Source of the DNA: Aalborgiella sp043740415
GTDB taxonomy: Bacteria; Pseudomonadota; Gammaproteobacteria; Burkholderiales; Burkholderiaceae_C
Assembly: GCA_043740415.1 (NCBI GenBank)
Contig: JAYUCJ010000229.1
Location: 1 to 7,169, forward strand
Length of the DNA stretch: 7,169 nucleotides
Direction of reading: 5' to 3'
Part shown: positions 1 to 5,425 of the stretch, piece after piece
Numbering within the stretch: position 1 is the first letter of the stretch
Layout: every line of letters starts with the position of its first letter
Notes under the pieces: generated by a model
What the model saw: the letters and a program-made list of their open reading frames with translations, nothing else
Databases searched by the model: none
Told to the model about the DNA's origin: nothing
Made by a program: the position numbers and the translations under genes

Positions 1-32
1 GCACTCAAGGTTTGGAAGTCTTCTGTCTTCAT
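1..32 (-). CDS. Probable 5' end of an unidentified gene, cut by the left edge
   Basis: Reading leftwards on the minus strand, an ATG at 32-30 opens a frame with no stop up to the edge, giving MKTEDFQTLS. An AGGAG ribosome binding site (complement of 38-42) lies 5 bases upstream, and an AT-rich stretch with a TATAAA-like hexamer (complement of 67-72) lies further upstream. Only ten full codons are visible, so neither family nor function can be named. The call rests on the good Shine-Dalgarno sequence and the gene-free space before it; chance cannot be excluded. Confidence 0.35.
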   Translation of the reverse strand, partial: MKTEDFQTLS

Positions 33-94
33 CACAGCTCCTATGTACTTGATTTACATGGCTTTATTTATACCACTAATTAAGAGTGACATAG

Positions 95-140
95 CCTTAA
101 TTTAATAGCAGTCTAGGCAATAAATACGCTAGCTAGAGGC
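95..140 (-). repeat. Interspersed repeat, copy C (reverse orientation)
   Basis: The 36-base core, read on the minus strand from 135 to 100, matches the core of copy A (4302-4337) at 31 of 36 positions by my hand alignment. It includes unbroken matches of 15 bases (GCGTATTTATTGCCT) and 12 bases (CTGCTATTAAAT). It lies just downstream of panB, outside any gene. The similarity continues weakly beyond the core on the side facing panB (ATGCCTCTAGC against ATGGCTGTAGC). Short inverted segments (CTAG...CTAG) suggest a small hairpin. It could act as a transcript end or be a non-autonomous mobile or selfish repeat; the sequence alone does not say which. Confidence 0.75.
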
Positions 141-165
141 ATAAATAGCACTTAAAAAACATGAT

Positions 166-1041
166 TTACCATGCATGAATAGCATTATCCGGAAAACTGC
201 CGTCTTTCACGGCTTTCACATAGGCCGCCATCGCCGCTTGCACGCCGCCAGCGTCTTCCATGAAGTTGCGCACAAACTTGGCGTTTTTGCCCAAATTGAC
301 GCCCAGCATGTCGTGCATCACCAGCACTTGGCCGGCCGTGCCGTTGCCTGCGCCTATGCCGATGGTGTGGCAGCGCGACAGTTCGTCGGTCAGCGTTTTG
401 GACAGGGCTGCGGGCACCATTTCCAGCACCAGCATGGTCGCGCCGGCGTCTTGCAGCTCATGGGCGTGGCGCTTCATGATGGTGGCGGATTCTTCGGTTT
501 TGCCCTGCACGCGGTAGCCGCCCAAGGCGTGCACGGTTTGCGGTGTTAAACCGAGGTGGGCGCAAACAGGGATGCCGCGCTCGACCAAGAATTGCACAAT
601 CTCCGCCGTCCAGCCGCCGCCTTCTAATTTGACCATGTGCGAGCCGGCTTGCATCAATTGGGTGGCACTGCGGATGGCTTGCTCTTTGCCTTCGTGGTAG
701 CTGCCAAACGGCATGTCGCCCAGCACCCAAGCCGTGCCCTGTGCGCGGCGCAGGCCACGGGTGACGCTTTCGACGTGGTAGCACATGGTCTCCAAACTCA
801 CGCCGACCGTGCTGCTCAAGCCCTGGCAGACCATGCCCAGCGAATCGCCCACCAGAATCGTCTCCACCCCGGCGGCGTCGGCCACGGCGGCAAAGGTGGC
901 GTCATAGGCCGTCAACATGGTGATTTTTTCGCCGCGCTCGCGCATTTCTTGCAGACGCGGCAGGCTGACAGGGCGGCGCATGGCGGGCTGTGACGATGTG
1001 GGCAGCGTGCCGTAAGGGGTGACTTGGGTGGTGATGCTCAT
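166..1041 (-). CDS. panB: 3-methyl-2-oxobutanoate hydroxymethyltransferase (PanB)
   Basis: PanB transfers a hydroxymethyl group from 5,10-methylenetetrahydrofolate to 2-oxoisovalerate to form ketopantoate, the committed step of the pantoate branch of pantothenate (CoA) synthesis in the cytoplasm. The 291-residue product shows the whole family pattern. VGDSLGM (Asp66) and LGDMPF (Asp109) are metal ligands in the E. coli enzyme, MVKLEGG carries Lys138 and Glu140, AHLGLTPQ carries His162, and VLEMVP carries Glu207, the usual catalytic glutamate. IGIGAG and VMHDMLG follow near the C-terminus. It is about 25 residues longer than the E. coli protein, mostly from a low-complexity N-terminal extension of about 21 residues. 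I kept the upstream ATG because AGGGAG (complement of 1050-1055) sits 8 bases before it, while Met21 has no such site. It is transcribed divergently from nadC. panC is not in the window; panD is, 4.4 kb away. Confidence 0.97.
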   Translation of the reverse strand: MSITTQVTPYGTLPTSSQPAMRRPVSLPRLQEMRERGEKITMLTAYDATFAAVADAAGVETILVGDSLGMVCQGLSSTVGVSLETMCYHVESVTRGLRRAQGTAWVLGDMPFGSYHEGKEQAIRSATQLMQAGSHMVKLEGGGWTAEIVQFLVERGIPVCAHLGLTPQTVHALGGYRVQGKTEESATIMKRHAHELQDAGATMLVLEMVPAALSKTLTDELSRCHTIGIGAGNGTAGQVLVMHDMLGVNLGKNAKFVRNFMEDAGGVQAAMAAYVKAVKDGSFPDNAIHAW

Positions 1042-1158
1042 GGTTCGTGCTCCCTACATTTCTCTTGATTTGATTTATGCAATTCAAATAACTGCGAAAA
1101 TGTGAAGTCTATTTGATAATTTCTCAAAATTTACACCATTTCCCACAATTAGCTCGTT
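1042..1158. promoter_or_regulatory. Divergent intergenic region between panB and nadC
   Basis: These 117 AT-rich bases separate two outward-facing genes and must hold both promoters unless each gene is read from further away. For nadC, GATAAT at 1115-1120 is the best -10 candidate but has no good -35 at the usual distance. For panB, CATAAA (complement of 1073-1078) is a weak -10 candidate. The panB Shine-Dalgarno is AGGGAG, complement of 1050-1055. No Shine-Dalgarno is visible before the nadC ATG. I saw no convincing operator or riboswitch. The promoter positions are guesses; the presence of promoters here is inferred from gene layout. Confidence 0.4.
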
Positions 1159-2025
1159 ATGACTACTTTGACTGCTGACTTTACGCCTGAATCCCTTGCC
1201 GCGCTGGCCAAAGCCGATGTCGCCCGTGCTTTGCTGGAAGATGTCGCTACAGGTGATTTAACGGCATCGCTGATCGACCCCGCCAAACGCACCACTGCCC
1301 GCATCTTGGCACGTGAGTCAGCGGTGATTTGCGGCTCGGCCTGGGCAGAAGCGGCGATTTCGGGGCTGGACCCCACCGCCAAGCTAACTTGGCGCGTCAA
1401 AGAAGGCGAACGCTGCCAAGCCGACCAAACGATTCTAGACATCGAAGGCTTCGCCAGCAAACTGCTGACCGCCGAGCGCACCGCGCTGAACTTCATGCAG
1501 ATGATGAGTGCTGTGGCGACCAAAACGGCGGTTTATGTCGATATCGTGAAGGGCACGAAAGCCAAAATCGTTGACACCCGCAAAACCCTGCCTGGCCTGC
1601 GCCTAGCACAAAAATACGCCGTGCTGTGTGGCGGCGGGACGAACCACCGCATCGGGTTGTATGACGCGGTGCTGATCAAAGAAAACCACATCGCCGCTGC
1701 TGGCAGCATCGCCGCTGTGTTGGAACGCGCTGCAAAACTAGCGCCCAATGCCAAGTTCATTGAAATTGAAGTTGAGAATTTGAAGCAATTAGCCGAAGCC
1801 CTGAACGCTGGCGCAAAAATGGTTTTATTGGACAACATGAGCGTGCCGACTCTGCATGAGGCGGTGAAGATCAACCAAGGCCGTGCCATTCTAGAAATTT
1901 CAGGTGGTGTGACGCTTAACGGCCTGCGCGAGCTTGCAGAAACCGGCGTTGACCGCATCTCTATAGGTACGCTGACCAAAGACGTGAAAGCGACCGATTT
2001 TTCGATGCGCTTTGGCGCACTGTAA
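1159..2025 (+). CDS. nadC: Nicotinate-nucleotide pyrophosphorylase, carboxylating (NadC)
   Basis: NadC (quinolinate phosphoribosyltransferase) joins quinolinate to PRPP and decarboxylates it to nicotinate mononucleotide, the third step of de novo NAD synthesis from aspartate. The 288-residue length is normal. The N-terminal part (to about residue 110) carries LLTAERTALNFMQ, typical of the alpha/beta sandwich and helical linker. The barrel then shows DTRKTLPGLR (Arg141, Lys142), GGGTNHRIGLYD (His163, Arg164), LIKENH (Lys174), IEVEN (Glu203 and Glu205), LLDNM (Asp225), EISGGV and ISIGTLTKD, all expected quinolinate- and phosphate-binding elements. No clear Shine-Dalgarno precedes the ATG, but the protein begins where homologues begin. 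nadA follows after 18 bases, so the two are almost certainly one operon and act on consecutive steps. nadB, which supplies iminoaspartate, is not in the window. Confidence 0.97.
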   Translation: MTTLTADFTPESLAALAKADVARALLEDVATGDLTASLIDPAKRTTARILARESAVICGSAWAEAAISGLDPTAKLTWRVKEGERCQADQTILDIEGFASKLLTAERTALNFMQMMSAVATKTAVYVDIVKGTKAKIVDTRKTLPGLRLAQKYAVLCGGGTNHRIGLYDAVLIKENHIAAAGSIAAVLERAAKLAPNAKFIEIEVENLKQLAEALNAGAKMVLLDNMSVPTLHEAVKINQGRAILEISGGVTLNGLRELAETGVDRISIGTLTKDVKATDFSMRFGAL

Positions 2026-2043
2026 ACACCGAGGATACACAGT

Positions 2044-3162
2044 ATGATCACATCTGTTTTGAACCGTATCGACAAAATCAATGTCGAGTACGACCAACCC
2101 GCCTGCCCCACGCAAAACGTGTGGGTGAAAGTGCCGGCCGAGCCGCTGCCGCACGAGCGCATTGAGCTGAAAGCCCGCATCAAACGCCTGCTGAAAGAGC
2201 GCAACGCGGTGATGGTGTCGCACTACTACGTGCACCCCGATTTGCAGGATTTGGCCGAAGAAACCGGCGGCATCGTCAGCGATTCTCTGGAAATGGCGCG
2301 TTTTGGCCGTGACCACGCGGCGCAAACGCTGGTCGTCTCTGGCGTGCGCTTCATGGGCGAGACGGCGAAGATTCTGTCCCCTGAAAAGACCGTGCTGATG
2401 CCCGAGCTAGAAGCCACCTGTTCGCTCGATTTGGGCTGCCCGATCGATGATTTCAGCGCCTTTTGCGACCAACACCCCGACCGCACCGTCGTCGTCTACG
2501 CCAACACCAGCGCGGCGGTGAAGGCGCGTTCGGACTGGCTGGTCACATCCAGCTGTGCCTTGGACATCGTCAAAGCCCTGAAAGACAAAGGGCAAAAAAT
2601 CCTCTGGGCACCGGACAAACACTTGGGCGGCTACATCCAGCGCGAAACCGGCGCGGACATGGTGATGTGGAACGGCGCTTGCATCGTGCATGACGAATTC
2701 AAGGCGGCCGAGCTGGAAGCGCTGATGGCAGAGCACCCGAAAGCCAAGGTATTGGTGCACCCAGAATCGCCCGCAGCCGTGGTTGCCTTGGCGCACGCCG
2801 TCGGCTCGACCTCCGCCATTTTGAAAGCCGCGCGCGAGATGGACGCGAAAGAGTTCATCGTCGCCACCGACAACGGCATGATGCACAAGCTGCGCACGCA
2901 AAACCCAGACAAAGTCTTTTTAGAAGCCCCTACCGCCGGCAACAGCGCCACCTGCAAAAGCTGCGCCCACTGCCCGTGGATGGCGATGAACGGCTTGGCC
3001 GCGTTGGCGCATGTGCTGGAGACGAACACCAACCAAATCCACATCGACCCCGCCCTAGGCGTCCGTGCCCGTTTGCCGATAGACCGCATGCTAGCCTTCA
3101 CCGCCGCGCTGCGCAATGGGCAGCCAACGAATCACCTCGTGCCGCATATTGGAGCGGCATAA
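2044..3162 (+). CDS. nadA: Quinolinate synthase (NadA)
   Basis: NadA condenses iminoaspartate with dihydroxyacetone phosphate to make quinolinate, using an oxygen-sensitive [4Fe-4S] cluster in which one iron acts as a Lewis acid. The 372-residue product has the three-fold repeated NadA layout. Its cluster cysteines are Cys126 (in LEATCSLD), Cys213 (in NGACIVHDEF) and Cys310, the last cysteine of the CKSCAHC motif at 304-310. All three sit exactly 13 residues after E. coli Cys113, Cys200 and Cys297, so the N-terminus is 13 residues longer. SHYYVHPD, SDSLEMA, GVRFMGETAKIL, YANTSAAVKA, APDKHLGGY and HPES are further family signatures. GAGGAT at 2031-2036 gives a good ribosome binding site 7-9 bases before the ATG. 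It lies 18 bases after nadC and 28 bases before queE. A nearby nadB is not seen; either NadB or an aspartate dehydrogenase elsewhere must supply iminoaspartate. Confidence 0.97.
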   Translation: MITSVLNRIDKINVEYDQPACPTQNVWVKVPAEPLPHERIELKARIKRLLKERNAVMVSHYYVHPDLQDLAEETGGIVSDSLEMARFGRDHAAQTLVVSGVRFMGETAKILSPEKTVLMPELEATCSLDLGCPIDDFSAFCDQHPDRTVVVYANTSAAVKARSDWLVTSSCALDIVKALKDKGQKILWAPDKHLGGYIQRETGADMVMWNGACIVHDEFKAAELEALMAEHPKAKVLVHPESPAAVVALAHAVGSTSAILKAAREMDAKEFIVATDNGMMHKLRTQNPDKVFLEAPTAGNSATCKSCAHCPWMAMNGLAALAHVLETNTNQIHIDPALGVRARLPIDRMLAFTAALRNGQPTNHLVPHIGAA

Positions 3163-3190
3163 CACGTCGCATACGTTTAATGACCCATCC

Positions 3191-3853
3191 ATGACCTATT
3201 CCGTCAAAGAAATCTTCTACACCCTGCAAGGCGAAGGCGGCAACGCGGGGCGGCCTGCGGTGTTTTGTCGCTTTTCGGGTTGTAACTTGTGGAGCGGACG
3301 CGAACAAGACCGCGCGAATGCGATTTGCCAGTTTTGCGATACTGAGTTTGTGGGGACGGACGGCACCTTGGGTGGAAAATTTGCCACAGCGAAAGCATTG
3401 GCACTGAAAATTGCATCGCTTTGGCCAAATTCAGACAAAACCAACCGATTTGTGGTGCTCACAGGTGGCGAGCCTTTGCTGCAAGTCGATGAAATGCTCT
3501 TAGAAGCCTTGCACGCGCAGGGCTTCACCATTGCGGTGGAGAGCAACGGCACAGTCAAAGCGCCCAAAGGCATAGATTGGCTGTGCATCAGCCCCAAAGC
3601 GGGTGCGGCAGGTGTCGATTGGGTGCAAAAAAGCGGTCAAGAGCTCAAAGTCGTCTGGCCGCAAATTGGGTTTACCAAGGCTGATTTGGATACTTTTGCA
3701 AATTCTGCTGACTTGCAGTTTGAGAATAAATATATCTCCCCTATGGATAATATTCTGCACAAAGAAAATATCAAAGCCTGCATTAAAATGTGCTTGGATA
3801 ATCCCTCTTGGAAACTAAGTCTTCAAACACACAAGATAACGGGCATTCGTTGA
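3191..3853 (+). CDS. queE: 7-carboxy-7-deazaguanine synthase (QueE), radical SAM
   Basis: QueE is a radical S-adenosylmethionine enzyme that contracts 6-carboxytetrahydropterin to 7-carboxy-7-deazaguanine on the way to preQ0 and queuosine. The 220-residue protein starts with YTLQGEGGNAGRPAVF, the substrate- and cluster-adjacent signature. Its cluster cysteines are Cys31, Cys46 and Cys49, spaced C-x14-C-x2-C rather than the CX3CX2C of most radical SAM enzymes; this expanded loop is described for Burkholderia QueE. LTGGEPLLQ (residues 90-98) binds SAM, ESNGT and CISPK follow, and SLQTHK lies near the C-terminus. The frame stays open upstream to an ATG at 3116, but that start would overlap nadA by 47 bases and add 25 unrelated residues, so I chose 3191. 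No clear Shine-Dalgarno is visible. GC falls from about 54% in 3241-3480 to about 36% in 3661-3840. queD follows after 19 bases. Confidence 0.95.
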   Translation: MTYSVKEIFYTLQGEGGNAGRPAVFCRFSGCNLWSGREQDRANAICQFCDTEFVGTDGTLGGKFATAKALALKIASLWPNSDKTNRFVVLTGGEPLLQVDEMLLEALHAQGFTIAVESNGTVKAPKGIDWLCISPKAGAAGVDWVQKSGQELKVVWPQIGFTKADLDTFANSADLQFENKYISPMDNILHKENIKACIKMCLDNPSWKLSLQTHKITGIR

Positions 3854-3872
3854 TCGAAATAATTAATTAGCT

Positions 3873-4262
3873 ATGAATAATAAAAACAATAACTCTTTCG
3901 AAGTCTGCCAACGCTTCTACTTCGACGCCGCCCACAGCCTAAAACGCGAGATAGAAACCGAAGGCAGCCGCCGCATCCACGGCCACACCTACCAGGCAGA
4001 AGTAGCAGTGCGCGGTGCGTTAGATCATAAAACCGGCATGGTGATAGATATTGGTTTAATCAGATTAGAAGTCGCCAAAGTGCGGGAATTGCTCGACCAC
4101 CATTATCTGGACGAAGTACCCGATTTGGGTATTCCAACCCTTGAGAACTTGTGCATCTATATTGAAAAAACCATGAGAGATAATGGTTTACAGTTATCAA
4201 GAGTCTCCGTGTGGCGTGAATCGCTGGGTGACAGGTGTGATATGGCTGTCCAAGCAGTTTAA
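3873..4262 (+). CDS. queD: 6-carboxytetrahydropterin synthase family protein (QueD-like)
   Basis: QueD converts dihydroneopterin triphosphate to 6-carboxy-5,6,7,8-tetrahydropterin, the substrate of QueE encoded just upstream, so the pair works in sequence on the preQ0/queuosine route. The 129-residue protein has the family zinc histidines: His21 in FDAAHSL, and His36 and His38 in RIHGHTY. LDHHYLDEV (Asp75, His76, His77) and VWRES (Glu116) match the remaining catalytic and pterin-binding positions. The distance from His21 to His36 is the same as in E. coli QueD (14 residues between), so the alignment needs no gap. The E. coli catalytic Cys27 falls on Ser32, so the usual CxxxHGH motif reads SxxxHGH. 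The operon partner makes QueD the likely role, but the missing cysteine leaves some doubt about mechanism or substrate. No strong ribosome binding site precedes the ATG. Base composition is uneven, with AT-rich parts around 4021-4080 and 4141-4200. Confidence 0.88.
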   Translation: MNNKNNNSFEVCQRFYFDAAHSLKREIETEGSRRIHGHTYQAEVAVRGALDHKTGMVIDIGLIRLEVAKVRELLDHHYLDEVPDLGIPTLENLCIYIEKTMRDNGLQLSRVSVWRESLGDRCDMAVQAV

Positions 4263-4275
4263 ATCTACTTTAAAC
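4257..4275 (+). terminator. Perfect AT-rich inverted repeat at the queD stop
   Basis: GTTTAAA (4257-4263) and TTTAAAC (4269-4275) are perfect 7-base arms around a 5-base loop, and the left arm contains the queD stop codon. It could fold at the end of the nadC-nadA-queE-queD transcript. With one G-C pair per stem and only a broken T stretch after it (CCCCTATTTT), it would be a weak intrinsic terminator at best. A protein-binding site is an alternative. Confidence 0.3.
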
Positions 4276-4296
4276 CCCTATTTTAGAGATAAAAAT

Positions 4297-4346
4297 GGCT
4301 GTAGCCGGCGTATTTATTGCCTGAGCTGCTATTAAATACATAGTAA
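4297..4346 (+). repeat. Interspersed repeat, copy A (forward)
   Basis: The core 4302-4337 reads TAGCCGGCGTATTTATTGCC followed by TGAGCTGCTATTAAAT. It matches copy B (4721-4756) and copy C (135 to 100, minus) at 31 of 36 positions each. The region has imperfect hairpin potential, with GGC and GCC around GTATTTATT, and then CTAT...ATAG. It lies between queD and the small membrane gene, ending 26 bases before that gene's ATG, so it may overlap that gene's promoter or the end of the queD transcript. Confidence 0.8.
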
Positions 4347-4372
4347 AATTCAATATATATTCAGTTTAAACC

Positions 4373-4711
4373 ATGACCGAACCGATATTTATCCTCCACC
4401 AAGAATTCAAAACCGGTCTCCCCCGTGGCCGTTTTCTCGTTATCGTCAACCCTGAGCGTGCGCAAAAATATATCAAGCACAAGTTAATGGTTGTTGCAAT
4501 CGCATTACCCATGATAGGTATTGGTGCTGCGCTGGCCATATCTGGCTACCCGTGGGCGGGAGCGCCGTTGGTATTAATCGGCATTCTTTTGCCACGGTAT
4601 ATTAAAAAACAAGCACCAAAAATATTGTTGTATTTGGTGCAGAACGATGCCAAGACTTACCAAGAAGCGATTGACTACGAGATATTGGAAGTGCGGATGG
4701 CTGAGGGTTAA
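4373..4711 (+). CDS. Small two-helix membrane protein, function unknown
   Basis: I do not recognise a named family. The 112-residue product has a polar N-terminus, two hydrophobic segments at about residues 38-57 and 59-75 separated by a tight SGYPW turn, and a soluble C-terminus of about 37 residues. Lysines before the first helix (Lys32, Lys35, Lys37) and Arg75, Lys78 and Lys79 after the second suggest that both ends face the cytoplasm in an inner-membrane hairpin. There is no signal peptide and no catalytic motif. The C-terminal LLYLVQNDAKTYQEAIDYEI looks amphipathic and may be the conserved part. A TATATT hexamer at 4356-4361 is very close to the ATG, and no Shine-Dalgarno is evident, so the start and expression are uncertain. 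It lies between two direct repeats and next to genes on the opposite strand, apparently as a single-gene unit. A coding region is favoured by its length and coherent hydropathy. Confidence 0.7.
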   Translation: MTEPIFILHQEFKTGLPRGRFLVIVNPERAQKYIKHKLMVVAIALPMIGIGAALAISGYPWAGAPLVLIGILLPRYIKKQAPKILLYLVQNDAKTYQEAIDYEILEVRMAEG

Positions 4712-4715
4712 ATAC

Positions 4716-4765
4716 GCACTTAGCCGGCGTAATTATTGCCTAAGGTGCTATTTTATTTGTAGTAA
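4716..4765 (+). repeat. Interspersed repeat, copy B (forward)
   Basis: The core 4721-4756 begins TAGCCGGCGTA, identical to copy A for 11 bases, then shares TTATTGCCT, TGCTATT and TAGTAA blocks in the same order and spacing (31 of 36 in the core). It begins just after the membrane protein's stop codon and ends just before the antitoxin stop codon on the other strand, filling the gap between two convergent genes. A role as a two-way transcript end is possible but not shown. Confidence 0.75.
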
Positions 4766-4766
4766 T

Positions 4767-4982
4767 TTAACCAGCTGCTTTAGCCAAAAGTTCAAGCCCG
4801 CGCACTTGCTGACCAGTACCACGCTGCGTTCGAATGCGGTAACGCACCTCCGCATCAAATTCGGCGAGCATCAAAGTCACGGTTTCATCAATCAAACCAT
4901 TAATCGTGATTGAACGCGCTTTGGCTAATTGACGTAGGCGATTATGTTTATCGTCTGAGAGGCGAACTGTTAAAGCACTCAT
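4767..4982 (-). CDS. Ribbon-helix-helix antitoxin of a PIN toxin pair
   Basis: The 71-residue protein fits a small Arc/MetJ-type DNA-binding antitoxin. A short beta strand (ALTVRLSD, residues 3-10) is followed by a helix at about 11-23, a turn (SITIN), a second helix at about 28-41, and a basic, flexible C-terminus (RYRIRTQRG then GLELLAKAAG) of the kind that wraps around a toxin. Proteins of this kind bind their own promoter as dimers and neutralise a partner nuclease. Its ATG overlaps the toxin stop in ATGA (4979-4982), which implies translational coupling. A strong AAGGAGA ribosome binding site lies inside the toxin's last codons, 7 bases before the ATG. It is second in the operon, the reverse of the usual vapBC order. 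The antitoxin family is inferred from secondary-structure pattern and partner, not from a database match. Confidence 0.82.
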   Translation of the reverse strand: MSALTVRLSDDKHNRLRQLAKARSITINGLIDETVTLMLAEFDAEVRYRIRTQRGTGQQVRGLELLAKAAG

Positions 4983-5419
4983 TGCATATTCTCCTTGATA
5001 ATATTTTCCTTCAAAAAATCTTCTGGTGTGATAATTCGAATACTTGGAAAACTTAAATCCATATTTTTAAAATCACGTACATTTCGAGTAATGATCAAAC
5101 CAGCTCCTGCAGCAACGGCAAGTTCAATGAGGTGGTTGTCTCCCTCATCGCGCAAATTTGGACGCCAACCGAAATAAATCCGTACCCAGTCCGTTTGAGC
5201 GATGTAAATGTCTAGGAGTTCAGATCGCTCTGCCTGATTCAAGCGGCAATTTTCAAATAATTCAGAGCGACCCAATACGTCTTCATGCTCCGAAAAAAGC
5301 GCAGCGCCCATGACGGCATGAATCGCACCGTCTATAGCTAAGGCTAAAACACGATTAGCCGCGCCTGTTCCAAGGCAAGCGCCGACGAAAATATTGGTAT
5401 CTAAAACTGCCCGCATCAT
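4979..5419 (-). CDS. PIN-domain ribonuclease toxin (VapC-like)
   Basis: PIN-domain toxins are magnesium-dependent endoribonucleases that stop growth when the partner antitoxin is lost; many cleave tRNA or rRNA. The 146-residue protein opens with AVLDTNIF (Asp7). It has Glu44 in LFSEHEDVL, Asp94 in EGDNHLIELA, and Asp116 in IITRNVRDF, which together give the acidic cluster of the active site in the expected order. The TRNxxDF ending and overall length suit the PIN group often annotated as 'putative toxin-antitoxin system toxin component, PIN family' (COG1569/PIN_3), by memory. Two ATGs stand in tandem at 5419 and 5416; either could start translation, and neither has a visible Shine-Dalgarno. 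It lies 53 bases after panD on the same strand. The region is AT-richer than panD and nadA, which fits acquisition by transfer. The active site looks intact. Confidence 0.87.
   Translation of the reverse strand: MMRAVLDTNIFVGACLGTGAANRVLALAIDGAIHAVMGAALFSEHEDVLGRSELFENCRLNQAERSELLDIYIAQTDWVRIYFGWRPNLRDEGDNHLIELAVAAGAGLIITRNVRDFKNMDLSFPSIRIITPEDFLKENIIKENMQ
4990..4996 (-). promoter_or_regulatory. Strong ribosome binding site of the antitoxin
   Basis: On the minus strand this reads AAGGAGA, 7 bases before the antitoxin ATG and inside the toxin coding end. It is the best Shine-Dalgarno in the window, whereas the toxin upstream has none that I can see. It would favour more antitoxin than toxin from a shared mRNA. 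Confidence 0.65.
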
Positions 5420-5425
5420 GCGTTA

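Noticed and set aside
1533..2204. 223-codon minus-strand open frame across nadC and nadA
   Set aside because: It is antisense to two clearly conserved genes, serine- and arginine-rich without domain signals, and crosses a gene boundary; this is a codon-bias shadow.
2407..3116. Two long minus-strand open frames opposite nadA (164 and 161 codons)
   Set aside because: The plus strand carries an intact NadA with all cluster cysteines; the antisense translations show no family motif.
3116..3190. Upstream in-frame ATG for queE at 3116
   Set aside because: It would overlap nadA by 47 bases and add 25 residues unlike any QueE N-terminus; the family pattern begins at the ATG at 3191.
3163..3190. preQ1 riboswitch ahead of queE
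   Set aside because: The 28-base nadA-queE gap is too short for the aptamer plus an expression platform and shows no matching stem.
95..4765. CRISPR array as an explanation of the repeats
   Set aside because: The copies are dispersed, in mixed orientation, diverged from each other, and without regular spacers or cas genes.
4297..4765. Insertion sequence or composite transposon around the membrane gene
   Set aside because: There is no transposase, the flanking repeats are direct and short, and no target-site duplication is evident.
4647..4913. 88-codon plus-strand frame spanning the end of the membrane gene and the antitoxin
   Set aside because: It crosses a repeat and is antisense to the antitoxin; the composition is not protein-like.
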